In this document: positions 1 through 6,140 of the stretch, piece after piece
Numbering within the stretch: the stretch's first letter is position 1
How the letters are laid out: each line of letters begins with the position of its first letter
The notes under the pieces: generated by a model
Databases searched by the model: none
What the model was told of the DNA's origin: nothing
What the model saw: only the letters and a program-made list of their open reading frames with translations
Translations under genes and position numbers: made by a program
Assembly: GCA_017935825.1 (NCBI GenBank)
Contig: JAGBGW010000275.1
Location: 1-6,501, forward strand
DNA length: 6,501 bases
Direction: 5' to 3'
Source: Clostridia bacterium
Lineage (GTDB): Bacteria > Bacillota > Clostridia > Christensenellales > Maliibacteriaceae

Positions 1-18
1 CACGATTTAACATATAGC

Positions 19-47
19 ATTATATAGTACTGTCCCCCGGATTGCAA
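19..47 (-). promoter_or_regulatory. Sigma-A-like promoter facing out of the left edge
   Basis: Read on the minus strand, a -35 box TTGCAA (42-47) is followed after exactly 17 bases by a perfect -10 box TATAAT (19-24). Transcription would start near position 12 and leave the window. It lies just downstream of the araB terminator, so it probably begins an independent transcription unit whose gene lies to the left. The gene itself is not visible. Positions 1-65 hold no coding sequence that I can support. Confidence 0.6.
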
Positions 48-65
48 CTTTAGAATCCCCATTAC

Positions 66-93
66 CAAAAAGGCTGTATTGGAAAATACAGCC
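66..93 (-). terminator. Intrinsic terminator of araB
   Basis: A 9-bp perfect stem (GGCTGTATT at 72-80 and AATACAGCC at 85-93) closes a four-base loop. On the minus strand it is followed directly by a run of five T. It begins 16 bases after the araB stop codon, so it is the expected 3' end of that transcript. Confidence 0.85.
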
Positions 94-109
94 TGTAAAA
101 TCATTCAAT

Positions 110-1744
110 TTATCGCAATTGCTTCAGCCGATGCATCACGGCGTTTCCGTCCTTGCCGAAATAGTCGTGGAGCGTTTTATATTCCTGATAGAGAAGTTCG
201 TAACGTTCCACGTTTTCTTGGATGGGAGAATAAGTCGTCACACTTGGTTTTACCATATGCGCCACGGCGGTGTAGACGTCCTTGTGCACACCTGCCGCAA
301 CTGCGCCGAAGATGGCGGAACCAAGGGCGCCCGACTGGTCGGTTTCCGCAATGCGGATGGGCAGGTTCAGCACGTCGGCATAGATCTGCATCATCATGGG
401 ATTTTTCTTTGCAATGCCGCCTGTTGCGATGACCTCGTCGATGGTCACACCGTGGGCGCGGAAGTTTTCCACGATGATTCTTGTTCCGTAGGCGGTGGCT
501 TCGATGAGGGCACGGTAGATTTCTTCCACACGGGTGCGCAAGGTCATGCCAAGGATCATACCGGACAAGTCTGCATCCACTAAGATAGAGCGGTTGCCGT
601 TCCACCAATCCAGCGCCAGCAAGCCGCTTTGCCCTACGGAAAGCTGATCCGCAAGGTGGGTCAGATAGGCGTGGATGTCCATATGCATCGCCTTCGCCTC
701 GTCAAAATAATGCTGCGGCACCATGTGGTCCACCAGCCATGCAAAGTGGTCGCCCACACAGCACTGCCCTGCCTCGTAGCCAAAAAGATCGGGCAGGATG
801 CCGTCGGCCACCACGCCGCAGATGCCGGGCACAAGATGTTCGCGTTCGCTGGTGATCATGTGGCAGGTGGAGGTACCCACGATGGCAAGGAGCTTGCCCA
901 CACCCGTGATACCTGCAGCAGGTACTGTGACATGGGCATCAATATTGCCCACCGCAACGGCGATACCCTCGCAAAGCCCGAGTTTTTGTGCCATATCACC
1001 TTGCAATCTGCCTGCCAAAGAGCCGATGGGCAGCACATCACCTACGAGCTTGGTCTGTACGAAATCCGAAAGACGGGGATCGAGACTTGCAAGGAAATCC
1101 GCATCGGGATAGCCGTCACGCTTGTTCCAAAGTGCCTTGTAGCCGCAGGTGCCTGCGCTTCGCACAAGGCGCCCCGTCAGCTGCCAGACGATCCAATCGG
1201 CGGCTTCGATGAAAAAATCGGTTTCATCATATAAATCAGGTGCTTCTTCCAGCATTTGCAAGGCTTTTGGAAGCAACCATTCGCTGGAGACAGTGCCGCC
1301 GTAGCGAGCAAGCCAGGCTTCCCCTCGCTGCTGTGTAAGCTGATTGATGCGGTCGGCTTGTGCTTGCGCCGCGTGATGCTTCCAAAGTTTGACGTAGGCG
1401 TGGGGCGCGTCAGGATAAATCACCGAAAGCGGCGTGCCGTCCGCTTTACAGGCTACAAGAGTACAGGAAGTAAAATCAATGCCGATACCTGCCACGTCCT
1501 GCGTGGACACGCCCGATGCTGAAAGGAGCCTCGGGATGGTCCCCTCCAGCACGTCCAGATAATCCTTCGCATCCTGCAATGCCCATTCGTGGGGCAGTTT
1601 TTTGCCCGAGGGGAGTTTCTCGTCCATCACGCCGTGGGCATAGTCGCACTTTGCCTGTGCAACGATTTCACCGTTTTGTGTGTTCACCAAAACCGCCCGC
1701 CCCGAAAGCGTGCCAAAATCAATACCGATGGTGTATACTGCCAT
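110..1744 (-). CDS. araB: L-ribulokinase AraB (FGGY carbohydrate kinase)
   Basis: This cytosolic enzyme phosphorylates L-ribulose with ATP to L-ribulose 5-phosphate, the second step of L-arabinose breakdown. The 544-residue product resembles Bacillus-type AraB over its whole length (family usually about 550-565 residues). The N-terminal FGGY lobe starts with the phosphate-binding motif IGIDFGTLSGR (residues 6-16). GIGIDFTSC is at 87-94. The likely catalytic base is Asp269 in GNIDAHVTVP. The C-terminal lobe carries GTSTCH (290-295), the AraB-typical DWWNGNRS (379-386), and the ATP-site segment ATGGIAKKNP (440-449). The frame stays open up to 1969, but the start at 1744 is chosen because the homologous N-terminus begins there and AGGAG lies 7 bases upstream. 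An ATG at 1750 directly abuts the AGGAGA and is less likely. The gene is flanked by its own promoter and terminator, so it appears monocistronic. No araA or araD is adjacent. Confidence 0.96.
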   Translation of the reverse strand: MAVYTIGIDFGTLSGRAVLVNTQNGEIVAQAKCDYAHGVMDEKLPSGKKLPHEWALQDAKDYLDVLEGTIPRLLSASGVSTQDVAGIGIDFTSCTLVACKADGTPLSVIYPDAPHAYVKLWKHHAAQAQADRINQLTQQRGEAWLARYGGTVSSEWLLPKALQMLEEAPDLYDETDFFIEAADWIVWQLTGRLVRSAGTCGYKALWNKRDGYPDADFLASLDPRLSDFVQTKLVGDVLPIGSLAGRLQGDMAQKLGLCEGIAVAVGNIDAHVTVPAAGITGVGKLLAIVGTSTCHMITSEREHLVPGICGVVADGILPDLFGYEAGQCCVGDHFAWLVDHMVPQHYFDEAKAMHMDIHAYLTHLADQLSVGQSGLLALDWWNGNRSILVDADLSGMILGMTLRTRVEEIYRALIEATAYGTRIIVENFRAHGVTIDEVIATGGIAKKNPMMMQIYADVLNLPIRIAETDQSGALGSAIFGAVAAGVHKDVYTAVAHMVKPSVTTYSPIQENVERYELLYQEYKTLHDYFGKDGNAVMHRLKQLR

Positions 1745-1750
1745 GGTCAT

Positions 1751-1756
1751 TCTCCT
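1751..1756 (-). promoter_or_regulatory. Ribosome binding site of araB
   Basis: On the minus strand AGGAGA ends immediately before the ATG at 1750 and 7 bases (measured from AGGAG) before the ATG at 1744. Normal Shine-Dalgarno spacing selects 1744, two codons into the longer reading. Confidence 0.75.
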
Positions 1757-1787
1757 GTATCGTGTTTTGCGTGTAAGTATTGGTTTT

Positions 1788-1816
1788 ATTGTAGGGGAAA
1801 ACAGGTATTTAGGCAA
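1788..1816 (-). promoter_or_regulatory. araB promoter
   Basis: Minus-strand -35 TTGCCT (1811-1816) and -10 TACAAT (1788-1793) are separated by 17 bases. This predicts a start near 1781 and a leader of roughly 36 bases before the araB ATG. The -35 box lies within a few bases of the palindromic repeat that begins around 1818. No obvious operator palindrome is seen in the leader. Confidence 0.7.
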
Positions 1817-1817
1817 G

Positions 1818-1980
1818 TGTAATCCCTCAGTCTCGCCTGCAGGGAGCCAACTCCCTTTGCACAAGGAAGTCAAAGGCTTCTCCTCGAGGAGAAGCTCCGC
1901 CACAGGCGGTGATGAGGTGGCAAGCTTTTCCACCTCATCCGTCAGCTTACGCTGACACCTTCCCATCAAGGGGAAGGCTT
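1818..1980. repeat. Compound intergenic palindromic repeat (hairpin mosaic)
   Basis: This stretch between araB and the EamA operon is almost entirely inverted repeats. AGGGAG/CTCCCT has a 4-base loop (1841-1856). CTTCTCCTCGAGGAGAAG is a perfect 18-bp palindrome (1877-1894). CCGCC/GGCGG follows (1897-1909). GATGAGGTGG/CCACCTCATC is a 10-bp stem (1911-1939). GTCAGC/GCTGAC has a TTAC loop (1941-1956), and CCTTCCC/GGGAAGG closes the set (1958-1977). The order and wording match, from memory, dispersed non-coding repeats common in gut Clostridia. It carries no plausible gene of its own. The outer boundaries are approximate. Function is unknown; it may be a mobile miniature element or an RNA-level structure. 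Confidence 0.7.
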
Positions 1981-1995
1981 AAATTTCTATTGCAT

Positions 1996-2033
1996 AAGAA
2001 AAAGCTCCGACCTTTCGATCAGAGCTTTTTCTT
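1996..2033 (-). terminator. Terminator of the hydrolase-LRR-EamA operon
   Basis: A 12-bp perfect stem (1996-2007 paired with 2022-2033) ends in TTTTTCTT on the minus strand. It starts directly after the TAA of the EamA-type gene. Because the arms are A-rich then T-rich it is symmetrical and could also stop plus-strand transcription, but no plus-strand gene ends here. Confidence 0.8.
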
Positions 2034-2477
2034 TTATTTCTTTGTGATCAATACCAACCCCACGCAGCAGACCACCATGCCGATGAGCTGGCGGAGGGTG
2101 ATGGTTTCCTTATAAAGAAGAAGTCCCACGAACACCAGCACGCATGCAAGGGAGATATTTGCCACGATGGAGGCGGCGGAGACCTGCCAGCCTGCGCGGT
2201 AGATCATGATATAGCCATATTCCAGTGCCAGCACGCTTGCCGCAAGGGCAAAGGCGGTCCAGTTCAATTGTCCCAGTTCCTGCAGGATGGGTGCTCGGTC
2301 CTTTGCAAGAAAGAACAGCACCAGCGCACCAGCCGCTGCCACAAGGTAGGTCACCGCAAGGGACAAAAATGCGTTGGCATTTTCGGGTGTGGACTTGGTG
2401 CAGATGTTATAGAAGGTGTTGGACAGCACCACCAATGCGATGGGCCAGAACATGTTCCACATGCGTTCAGCCCTCAT
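2034..2477 (-). CDS. Half-size EamA/DMT family membrane transporter
   Basis: This 147-residue integral membrane protein has five predicted membrane segments at about 9-26, 36-58, 73-93, 99-121 and 127-144. The end has the EamA-like pattern of a short loop with YKETITLRQ followed by a glycine-containing last helix (residues 122-144). Full EamA drug/metabolite transporters have ten helices in two repeats; this is one repeat, so it would need to dimerise. The substrate is unknown. Its ATG overlaps the stop of the preceding gene in an ATGA arrangement, indicating translational coupling. A second ATG at 2462 (giving 142 residues) has a better Shine-Dalgarno, GAGGG 8 bases upstream, and may be the real start. 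It is the last gene of a three-gene operon and ends at a hairpin terminator. Confidence 0.85.
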   Translation of the reverse strand: MRAERMWNMFWPIALVVLSNTFYNICTKSTPENANAFLSLAVTYLVAAAGALVLFFLAKDRAPILQELGQLNWTAFALAASVLALEYGYIMIYRAGWQVSAASIVANISLACVLVFVGLLLYKETITLRQLIGMVVCCVGLVLITKK

Positions 2478-3106
2478 ACGTCTTCTTCGGGCAGGATGAT
2501 TTCATGCCCCTTCTCCTTGGCAAACCAGTAGGCGTAGGATTTTTCTTCGCAGATCAATGCAGTCTGGGGGCTGCCGAAGAAGGTGTCCTCCCCCATCCAG
2601 ACCACGGATTTTGGGATGCGCACGGTCTTCAAATTGGGGCAGCGGACAAATGCGCGGTCTGCTACGGCGCGGACGCCGTCGGGGATATCCACGGTTTCCA
2701 GCGTTTCGCAGGCGGCAAAGGCTTCTTCCTCCACGCCAAGGACGGGAAGTCCCTCGATCCCTTCGGGGATGATGATATTCTTTGCGCCCTTTTTACAGCC
2801 TGTGATCAGCACCATGTCCTGCTTTTTCACTTCGATGGTCTTCCATTTCAGGTACGACAGGCTGTCACCCTGTGCATGGGCACGGCGCTCACGAATCAGC
2901 GTGGCGCGAAGTTCCTCATAGTCGGCTTTGAGCTGTTCATGCTCTTCTTCCAGGGCATGGAATGCCTTTTCCAGCGCAGCATGTTCGCCTGTCAGTTCTG
3001 CCACCCGCTCTCTGTAAAAGCAGAAATCCTTGTACATATCTTCGAACTGACCCTTTTCAAATTCCAGATCACGCTGCAGTTTTTCGATCAATTGTTCCTG
3101 TGTCAT
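2474..3106 (-). CDS. Coiled-coil protein with BspA-type leucine-rich repeats
   Basis: This 210-residue protein has two parts. Residues 1-75 are highly charged, rich in E, K, L and A with heptad-like spacing (for example LEKAFHALEEEHEQLK at 45-60), predicting a coiled coil. Residues 111-185 contain about three LRR_5/BspA-type repeats. The last two have a period of 23 residues, each starting with an IP motif (DIPDGV at 140, RIPKSV at 163) and containing AF or TFF. The closing segment KSYAYWFAKEKG (189-200) is the usual cap of such repeats. There is no signal peptide or anchor, so it should stay in the cytosol, unlike many surface BspA proteins. AAGGA sits 6 bases before the ATG and overlaps the stop of the upstream hydrolase gene, only 9 bases away. 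Its function is unknown; a protein-binding role is an inference. Confidence 0.85.
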   Translation of the reverse strand: MTQEQLIEKLQRDLEFEKGQFEDMYKDFCFYRERVAELTGEHAALEKAFHALEEEHEQLKADYEELRATLIRERRAHAQGDSLSYLKWKTIEVKKQDMVLITGCKKGAKNIIIPEGIEGLPVLGVEEEAFAACETLETVDIPDGVRAVADRAFVRCPNLKTVRIPKSVVWMGEDTFFGSPQTALICEEKSYAYWFAKEKGHEIILPEEDV

Positions 3107-3115
3107 GGTAATTCC

Positions 3116-3625
3116 TTAGATGATTTCGATCTGGCACATCGCCATGGCGGCAAGTGCGTTTTGATGGCTTTCGGGGGTGACGCCTGCGCAGCAATCAGCG
3201 CGGACGGATACGTTGCACTCGGGCAATGAAGCTTTGATGAGCATGGCATTGGAAATAACGCAGATGTCGGTGCAAAGACCGATCAGTTCCACATCCGTGT
3301 AGCCCATTTCCACCACGTGCTGCTGAAGCTCGGTGCTGCCAAAGGTGGGTTTATCGATGATGACATCATCCGCTTCTGCCAGACCTTCGCGCACTTCCCA
3401 ACCGAAGGTGTTTTCAATGCAATGGGGTACGGGAAGTTTCTTTCCTTCCTGCGTATCCATATAGTTTGCAAAATGGGTATCGCGGGTGAAGATCACCGCT
3501 TCGCCCTCTGCCTTCGCCTTGGCGATGCGCGCTTTCACATTTTCAACGATAGCGACAGCTTCTTTTGTACCCAGTGCGCCGTCGATAAAATCGTTCTGCA
3601 TATCGATCACTGCCAGCAGTTTCAT
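3116..3625 (-). CDS. Nicotinamidase/isochorismatase-family cysteine hydrolase
   Basis: This 169-residue enzyme has the complete Asp-Lys-Cys triad of the family: Asp8 in VIDMQNDF, Lys92 in IIDKPTFGS and Cys122 in LCTDICVISNAM. A probable metal site is formed by Asp49 and His51 (TRDTH) with His68 (VPHCIENTFGWEV). The PHC segment and metal ligands favour a nicotinamidase (PncA)-like enzyme, hydrolysing nicotinamide or another amide, over a true isochorismatase. At 169 residues it is short compared with the usual 180-210, so the substrate is left open. The start at 3625 is preferred because the N-terminal VIDMQNDF motif follows it and a GGGGG Shine-Dalgarno lies 8 bases upstream. An in-frame ATG at 3688 lies upstream of the predicted promoter. 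It is the first gene of the operon. Confidence 0.9.
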   Translation of the reverse strand: MKLLAVIDMQNDFIDGALGTKEAVAIVENVKARIAKAKAEGEAVIFTRDTHFANYMDTQEGKKLPVPHCIENTFGWEVREGLAEADDVIIDKPTFGSTELQQHVVEMGYTDVELIGLCTDICVISNAMLIKASLPECNVSVRADCCAGVTPESHQNALAAMAMCQIEII

Positions 3626-3654
3626 AAACCAATCCCCCTGTGTGTCTTTTCTAT

Positions 3655-3684
3655 ATTGTACTGCAAAATCGCACCATAGCTCAA
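3655..3684 (-). promoter_or_regulatory. Promoter of the hydrolase-LRR-EamA operon
   Basis: Minus-strand -35 TTGAGC (3679-3684) and -10 TACAAT (3655-3660) are 18 bases apart, giving a start near 3648 and a leader of about 23 bases with its Shine-Dalgarno. The -35 is a modest match. A GTATAC palindrome lies slightly upstream at 3694-3699. Confidence 0.5.
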
Positions 3685-3750
3685 CCATAATATTGTATAC
3701 TTTTTTTCAAGTCTTTTTTAGAAAGGAAGTTATACGGTACACGTTGAATA

Positions 3751-3778
3751 TTGCATATAACAGGTATTTTCGTATCAT
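3751..3778 (+). promoter_or_regulatory. Candidate promoter of the RpiB-like gene pair
   Basis: Plus-strand -35 TTGCAT (3751-3756) and -10 TATCAT (3773-3778) with a 16-base spacer would start transcription near 3785, about 21 bases before the ATG. Two weak inverted repeats lie over it: GTTATA (3729-3734) with TATAAC (3756-3761), and GGTAT (3763-3767) with ATACC (3777-3781). They could be operator half-sites, but the evidence is thin. The intergenic region is shared with the divergent hydrolase promoter. Confidence 0.45.
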
Positions 3779-3805
3779 ACCCTTATTTTACTGTGAGGAA
3801 ACAAC

Positions 3806-4372
3806 ATGAAAACGATCAAAGACAAACACATTCTGATCGCATCGGAAGTGGCGGGTTTTCCGCTGAAAGAGGCGGTCAAGGCACATCTGATCGAAAACGG
3901 CTGGCACGTGACCGACGTGGGCATGCAGACCGCTGACGAGAAGAATCCCGAGATGTTCCATCGCGTGGGCTTCCGCGTAGGTTCCATGCTCGCAGAGGGC
4001 GAGTTTGAAAAGGCCATCATCTTCTGCGGCACGGGCATGGGCATCCACATCGGTGCAAGCAAGTGTCCCCATGTGCACTGCGCAGTGGTGGAATCCGTGG
4101 CGGCTGCAAAGCGCGCGGTGACGGGCAACAACTGCAACGTCCTTGCCATGGGTGCATTCTACATTGCACCTGAAATGGGCATGGCAATCGCCGATGCATT
4201 TTTGGAAAGCTATTTCGGCGAAGGCTACGAAGACTGGCCCAACTTCAACGAATACCACAAGCTTGCCTATGACGAGCTGGAGGCTTTCGACTACGAAGCC
4301 TACAAGGCAAACGGCTTTGAGCCCATCCGTCTTGGCGAAGTAGAGCTGGAGGGCGACCCCTATCACCTGTAA
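3806..4372 (+). CDS. RpiB/LacA/LacB-family sugar isomerase, first paralogue
   Basis: Family members interconvert aldose and ketose (usually phosphorylated), as in ribose 5-phosphate to ribulose 5-phosphate. This 188-residue protein shows the Rossmann-like core with the hallmark IIFCGTGMGIHIGASK (71-86), whose Cys74 aligns with the catalytic Cys of RpiB, and GNNCNVLAMGAFYI (107-120). Two RpiB hallmarks are missing. The N-terminal CDHxGF is SEVAGF here (13-18), and the His of the HND motif is replaced by Gly107 or its neighbour. It is also about 40 residues longer than typical RpiB (about 150), with a conserved tail of FDYEAYKANGFEPIRLGE type. So the substrate is unlikely to be plain ribose 5-phosphate. 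GAGGA lies 6 bases before the ATG. It is followed after 13 bases by a paralogue about 72% identical, suggesting a duplicated, possibly heteromeric isomerase like LacA-LacB. Confidence 0.88.
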   Translation: MKTIKDKHILIASEVAGFPLKEAVKAHLIENGWHVTDVGMQTADEKNPEMFHRVGFRVGSMLAEGEFEKAIIFCGTGMGIHIGASKCPHVHCAVVESVAAAKRAVTGNNCNVLAMGAFYIAPEMGMAIADAFLESYFGEGYEDWPNFNEYHKLAYDELEAFDYEAYKANGFEPIRLGEVELEGDPYHL

Positions 4373-4385
4373 GGAGAAGCAAGCA

Positions 4386-4952
4386 ATGAAAAAGATCGAC
4401 GATAAATATATTCTGATCGCAGCTGACATGGGCGGCTTCCCTTTGAAGGAAGCGGTCAAGGGCTACCTGATTTCCAAGGGCTGGCATGTCACCGACATCG
4501 GCGTACAGAGCGCAGATGAAGTAGATTCCGAAATGTTCCAGCGCATCGGTTTCCGCGTGGGCGCAAAGATCACCGAGGGTGAATTTGAGCGCGCCATCAT
4601 CTTCTGCGGCACCGGCATGGGCATTCACATTGCGGCAAGCCAGTGCCCCCACGTACAGTGCGCTGTGGTAGAATCCGTTCCTGCCGCCACCAGATGTGTC
4701 ACGGGCAACAACTGTAACGTGCTTGCCATGGGCGCATACTACATCGCACCGCAAAAAGGCATGGCGATCGCAGATGCATTCCTTTCCGCACGATTCGGAC
4801 AGGGCTACGAGCACATCCCCAACTTCAACGAATTCCACAAACTGGCATACGACGAGATCGATGCTTTCGATTACGAAGCATTCAAGGCAAACGGTTTTGA
4901 ACCCATCCGTCTTGGCGACTATAAGATCGGTGATGCGGCAAGACACCCGTAA
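4386..4952 (+). CDS. RpiB/LacA/LacB-family sugar isomerase, second paralogue
   Basis: This is also 188 residues and aligns without gaps to the preceding gene; a hand count gives about 135 identical positions (72%). The CGTGMGIHI loop with Cys74, the TGNNCNVLAMG segment (106-116) and the NFNEFHKLAYDE...FEPIRLG tail are all kept. At the N-terminal sugar/phosphate site it reads ADMGGF (13-18), so it keeps the Asp that its partner has as Glu but still lacks the His of RpiB. The most divergent parts are the last eight residues and the 41-64 region. AAGGAG overlaps the stop codon of the first paralogue and lies 9 bases before the ATG, so the two are co-transcribed and probably made in equal amounts. 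The specific reaction is unknown. The gene ends just before a hairpin array and a terminator. Confidence 0.88.
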   Translation: MKKIDDKYILIAADMGGFPLKEAVKGYLISKGWHVTDIGVQSADEVDSEMFQRIGFRVGAKITEGEFERAIIFCGTGMGIHIAASQCPHVQCAVVESVPAATRCVTGNNCNVLAMGAYYIAPQKGMAIADAFLSARFGQGYEHIPNFNEFHKLAYDEIDAFDYEAFKANGFEPIRLGDYKIGDAARHP

Positions 4953-4977
4953 GTGATGATGCCGCAGGCATCATCAC
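4953..4977 (+). repeat. Perfect hairpin directly after the isomerase stop codon
   Basis: GTGATGATGCC (4953-4963) and GGCATCATCAC (4967-4977) form an 11-bp perfect stem with a three-base GCA loop, beginning on the base after the TAA stop. No T-run follows, so it is not a standard intrinsic terminator. It probably protects the mRNA 3' end or is the first element of the adjoining hairpin array, sharing its GTGA start. Confidence 0.7.
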
Positions 4978-4978
4978 A

Positions 4979-5062
4979 GTGAAATCCGTCCTTCGGACGG
5001 GTGAAATCGCCTGCGGCGGTGAAATTCGACCTGCGATCGAGTGAAATATTCCCTTCGGGAAT
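4979..5062 (+). repeat. Array of four GTGAAAT-spaced mini-hairpins
   Basis: Four tandem units each consist of GTGAAAT followed by a short inverted repeat with a three-base loop. Unit 1 (4979-5000) has CCGTCC/GGACGG with loop TTC. Unit 2 (5001-5018) has CGCC/GGCG with loop TGC. Unit 3 (5019-5040) has TCGACC/GATCGA with one mismatch and loop TGC. Unit 4 (5041-5062) has ATTCCC/GGGAAT with loop TTC. Units are 22 bases long, except unit 2 at 18. The spacer is conserved while the stems differ in sequence but keep pairing, so the structure rather than the stem sequence is what persists. It lies between the RpiB-like pair and their terminator and would be in their mRNA. Confidence 0.75.
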
Positions 5063-5079
5063 GTGTAGTTTTACTGATT

Positions 5080-5116
5080 AAAAAAGGATGTATGTGGTTG
5101 GCATACATCCTTTTTT
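5080..5116. terminator. Bidirectional terminator between converging units
   Basis: A perfect 9-bp stem, GGATGTATG (5086-5094) and CATACATCC (5102-5110), is flanked by six A on the left and six T on the right. It therefore ends the plus-strand RpiB-like transcript and, read the other way, the minus-strand DUF4432 transcript whose stop codon is at 5127. Confidence 0.9.
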
Positions 5117-5126
5117 CTGTATTTGC

Positions 5127-6116
5127 TTATTTGATGGCTTCGAAGGCTTCTTTGCCGTCCAGCAGGTCGATGGTGACGGTGAAATTGCGTTTTTCGCCCG
5201 GTTGGAGGATATCCAGTGCGCCTTCTTCGCGCATTTTAGCGCGGCCGTCGGGGTGGCAGTTGCCGGGTTCAAGACCCATGACGTAATCGCGGACGCCCAT
5301 CATCTTCCACTGGGTGAAGTAGGCAAGTTCCTTGGTATCAAACCTGATCGCCAGACCTGCATCCAGCTGCGGAGAATAAATGGCGGCAAGTCCTTTTTCG
5401 TCAAAATCGTGGAAGTAGCACTGCTCTTCAAAATTCGCCTGGGGCTCGATGACCTGATTCCAAGTATCCAGATCCTCTGCGGCGCGGTCGTTGCGGGGAC
5501 GGACGTTGAAACTTGGGATATACAGCTCGCTTTCGGGAGAAAGCAGCGGATAACCCATGTTCATGTGGTAGAGGATCTCCAAAGGTGCTTCCACGTCGCC
5601 CGTATTGGTGACGGTGTCGGCGATCTCGATTTTATTCTCCGTCTTATACAGCGTGATCACGCGGTCAAGGCGCAGTTTTCTTGCGAAGATGCCTTCGTCA
5701 AGGACACGTGCATGGGCTTCGATCTTCTCTTCATCCTCTTCCCAATAAGCGTACTCACAGGGGGTGTTGCCGATGGTACCGTGGAGGGTGAGCTGCTCAC
5801 CCTCATCCACATTGGGAGAGCCCACGTTATTGAAGCCGCAGGTGGTGAGGAAGCCTGCCGTGAAGCTTTTCAAAAAGCCCATGGGGGTATTTTCATAGTA
5901 GGCAGGTGCAACATAACCGCAGGCGGAAAAATAGCCAAGGTTGCCGCCTTTGAACGTCAGTCGGGAAATGTCCGCGCAGCGATCCAGAGACAGTGTCATT
6001 TCAACACCCTTGCCGTTGTACACACGAAGCAGGCGCATGCCGTCGCCCTTGCCGCCCACAAGGCGATACTCCTCCGCGCCCGAGAGCTGGGAGGAATGAC
6101 CGATATAAGGATTCAT
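5127..6116 (-). CDS. DUF4432 aldose 1-epimerase-like protein
   Basis: This 329-residue cytosolic protein has the beta-sandwich galactose-mutarotase-type motifs of the DUF4432 family. Family motifs in order are LDRCADI (44-50), LHGTIGNTP (111-119), YHMNMGYPLL (183-192) and MGLEPGNCHPDG (280-291). His112, His184 and Glu283 sit where the mutarotase family places its sugar-binding histidines and catalytic glutamate. A role in interconverting anomers of a sugar, or binding one, is inferred from the fold; members of this family are often found in sugar-utilisation loci, but few have a proven substrate. The start at 6116 has AGGA 7 bases upstream. The gene has its own promoter and lies 252 bases downstream of a sugar isomerase gene on the same strand. 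Confidence 0.9.
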   Translation of the reverse strand: MNPYIGHSSQLSGAEEYRLVGGKGDGMRLLRVYNGKGVEMTLSLDRCADISRLTFKGGNLGYFSACGYVAPAYYENTPMGFLKSFTAGFLTTCGFNNVGSPNVDEGEQLTLHGTIGNTPCEYAYWEEDEEKIEAHARVLDEGIFARKLRLDRVITLYKTENKIEIADTVTNTGDVEAPLEILYHMNMGYPLLSPESELYIPSFNVRPRNDRAAEDLDTWNQVIEPQANFEEQCYFHDFDEKGLAAIYSPQLDAGLAIRFDTKELAYFTQWKMMGVRDYVMGLEPGNCHPDGRAKMREEGALDILQPGEKRNFTVTIDLLDGKEAFEAIK

Positions 6117-6140
6117 CGTTTTTTCCTTTCTTTTTTAAAG

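Noticed and set aside
1745..1969. 75-codon N-terminal extension of AraB
   Set aside because: The extra codons cross the predicted promoter and run into the palindromic repeat, while AraB homologues begin at the chosen start with IGIDFGTLSGR.
2225..3229. Open frame of 334 codons on the plus strand
   Set aside because: It spans antisense to all three genes of the hydrolase-LRR-EamA operon, its translation is low-complexity in places, and it has no family match.
3626..3688. 21-codon N-terminal extension of the cysteine hydrolase
   Set aside because: It would include the -10 and -35 boxes and lacks a good ribosome site; the family N-terminus fits the start at 3625.
3626..3805. Riboswitch in the divergent intergenic region
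   Set aside because: Both predicted leaders are only about 20-25 bases, too short for a known riboswitch, and no conserved core was recognised.
3788..4946. Two minus-strand open frames opposite the RpiB-like pair
   Set aside because: They resemble each other only because the sense genes are duplicates. No ribosome site or promoter accompanies them, and the sense frames carry clear family motifs.
4979..5062. CRISPR array
   Set aside because: The repeated part is only 7 bases and the variable parts are self-complementary hairpins of up to 15 bases, not spacers.
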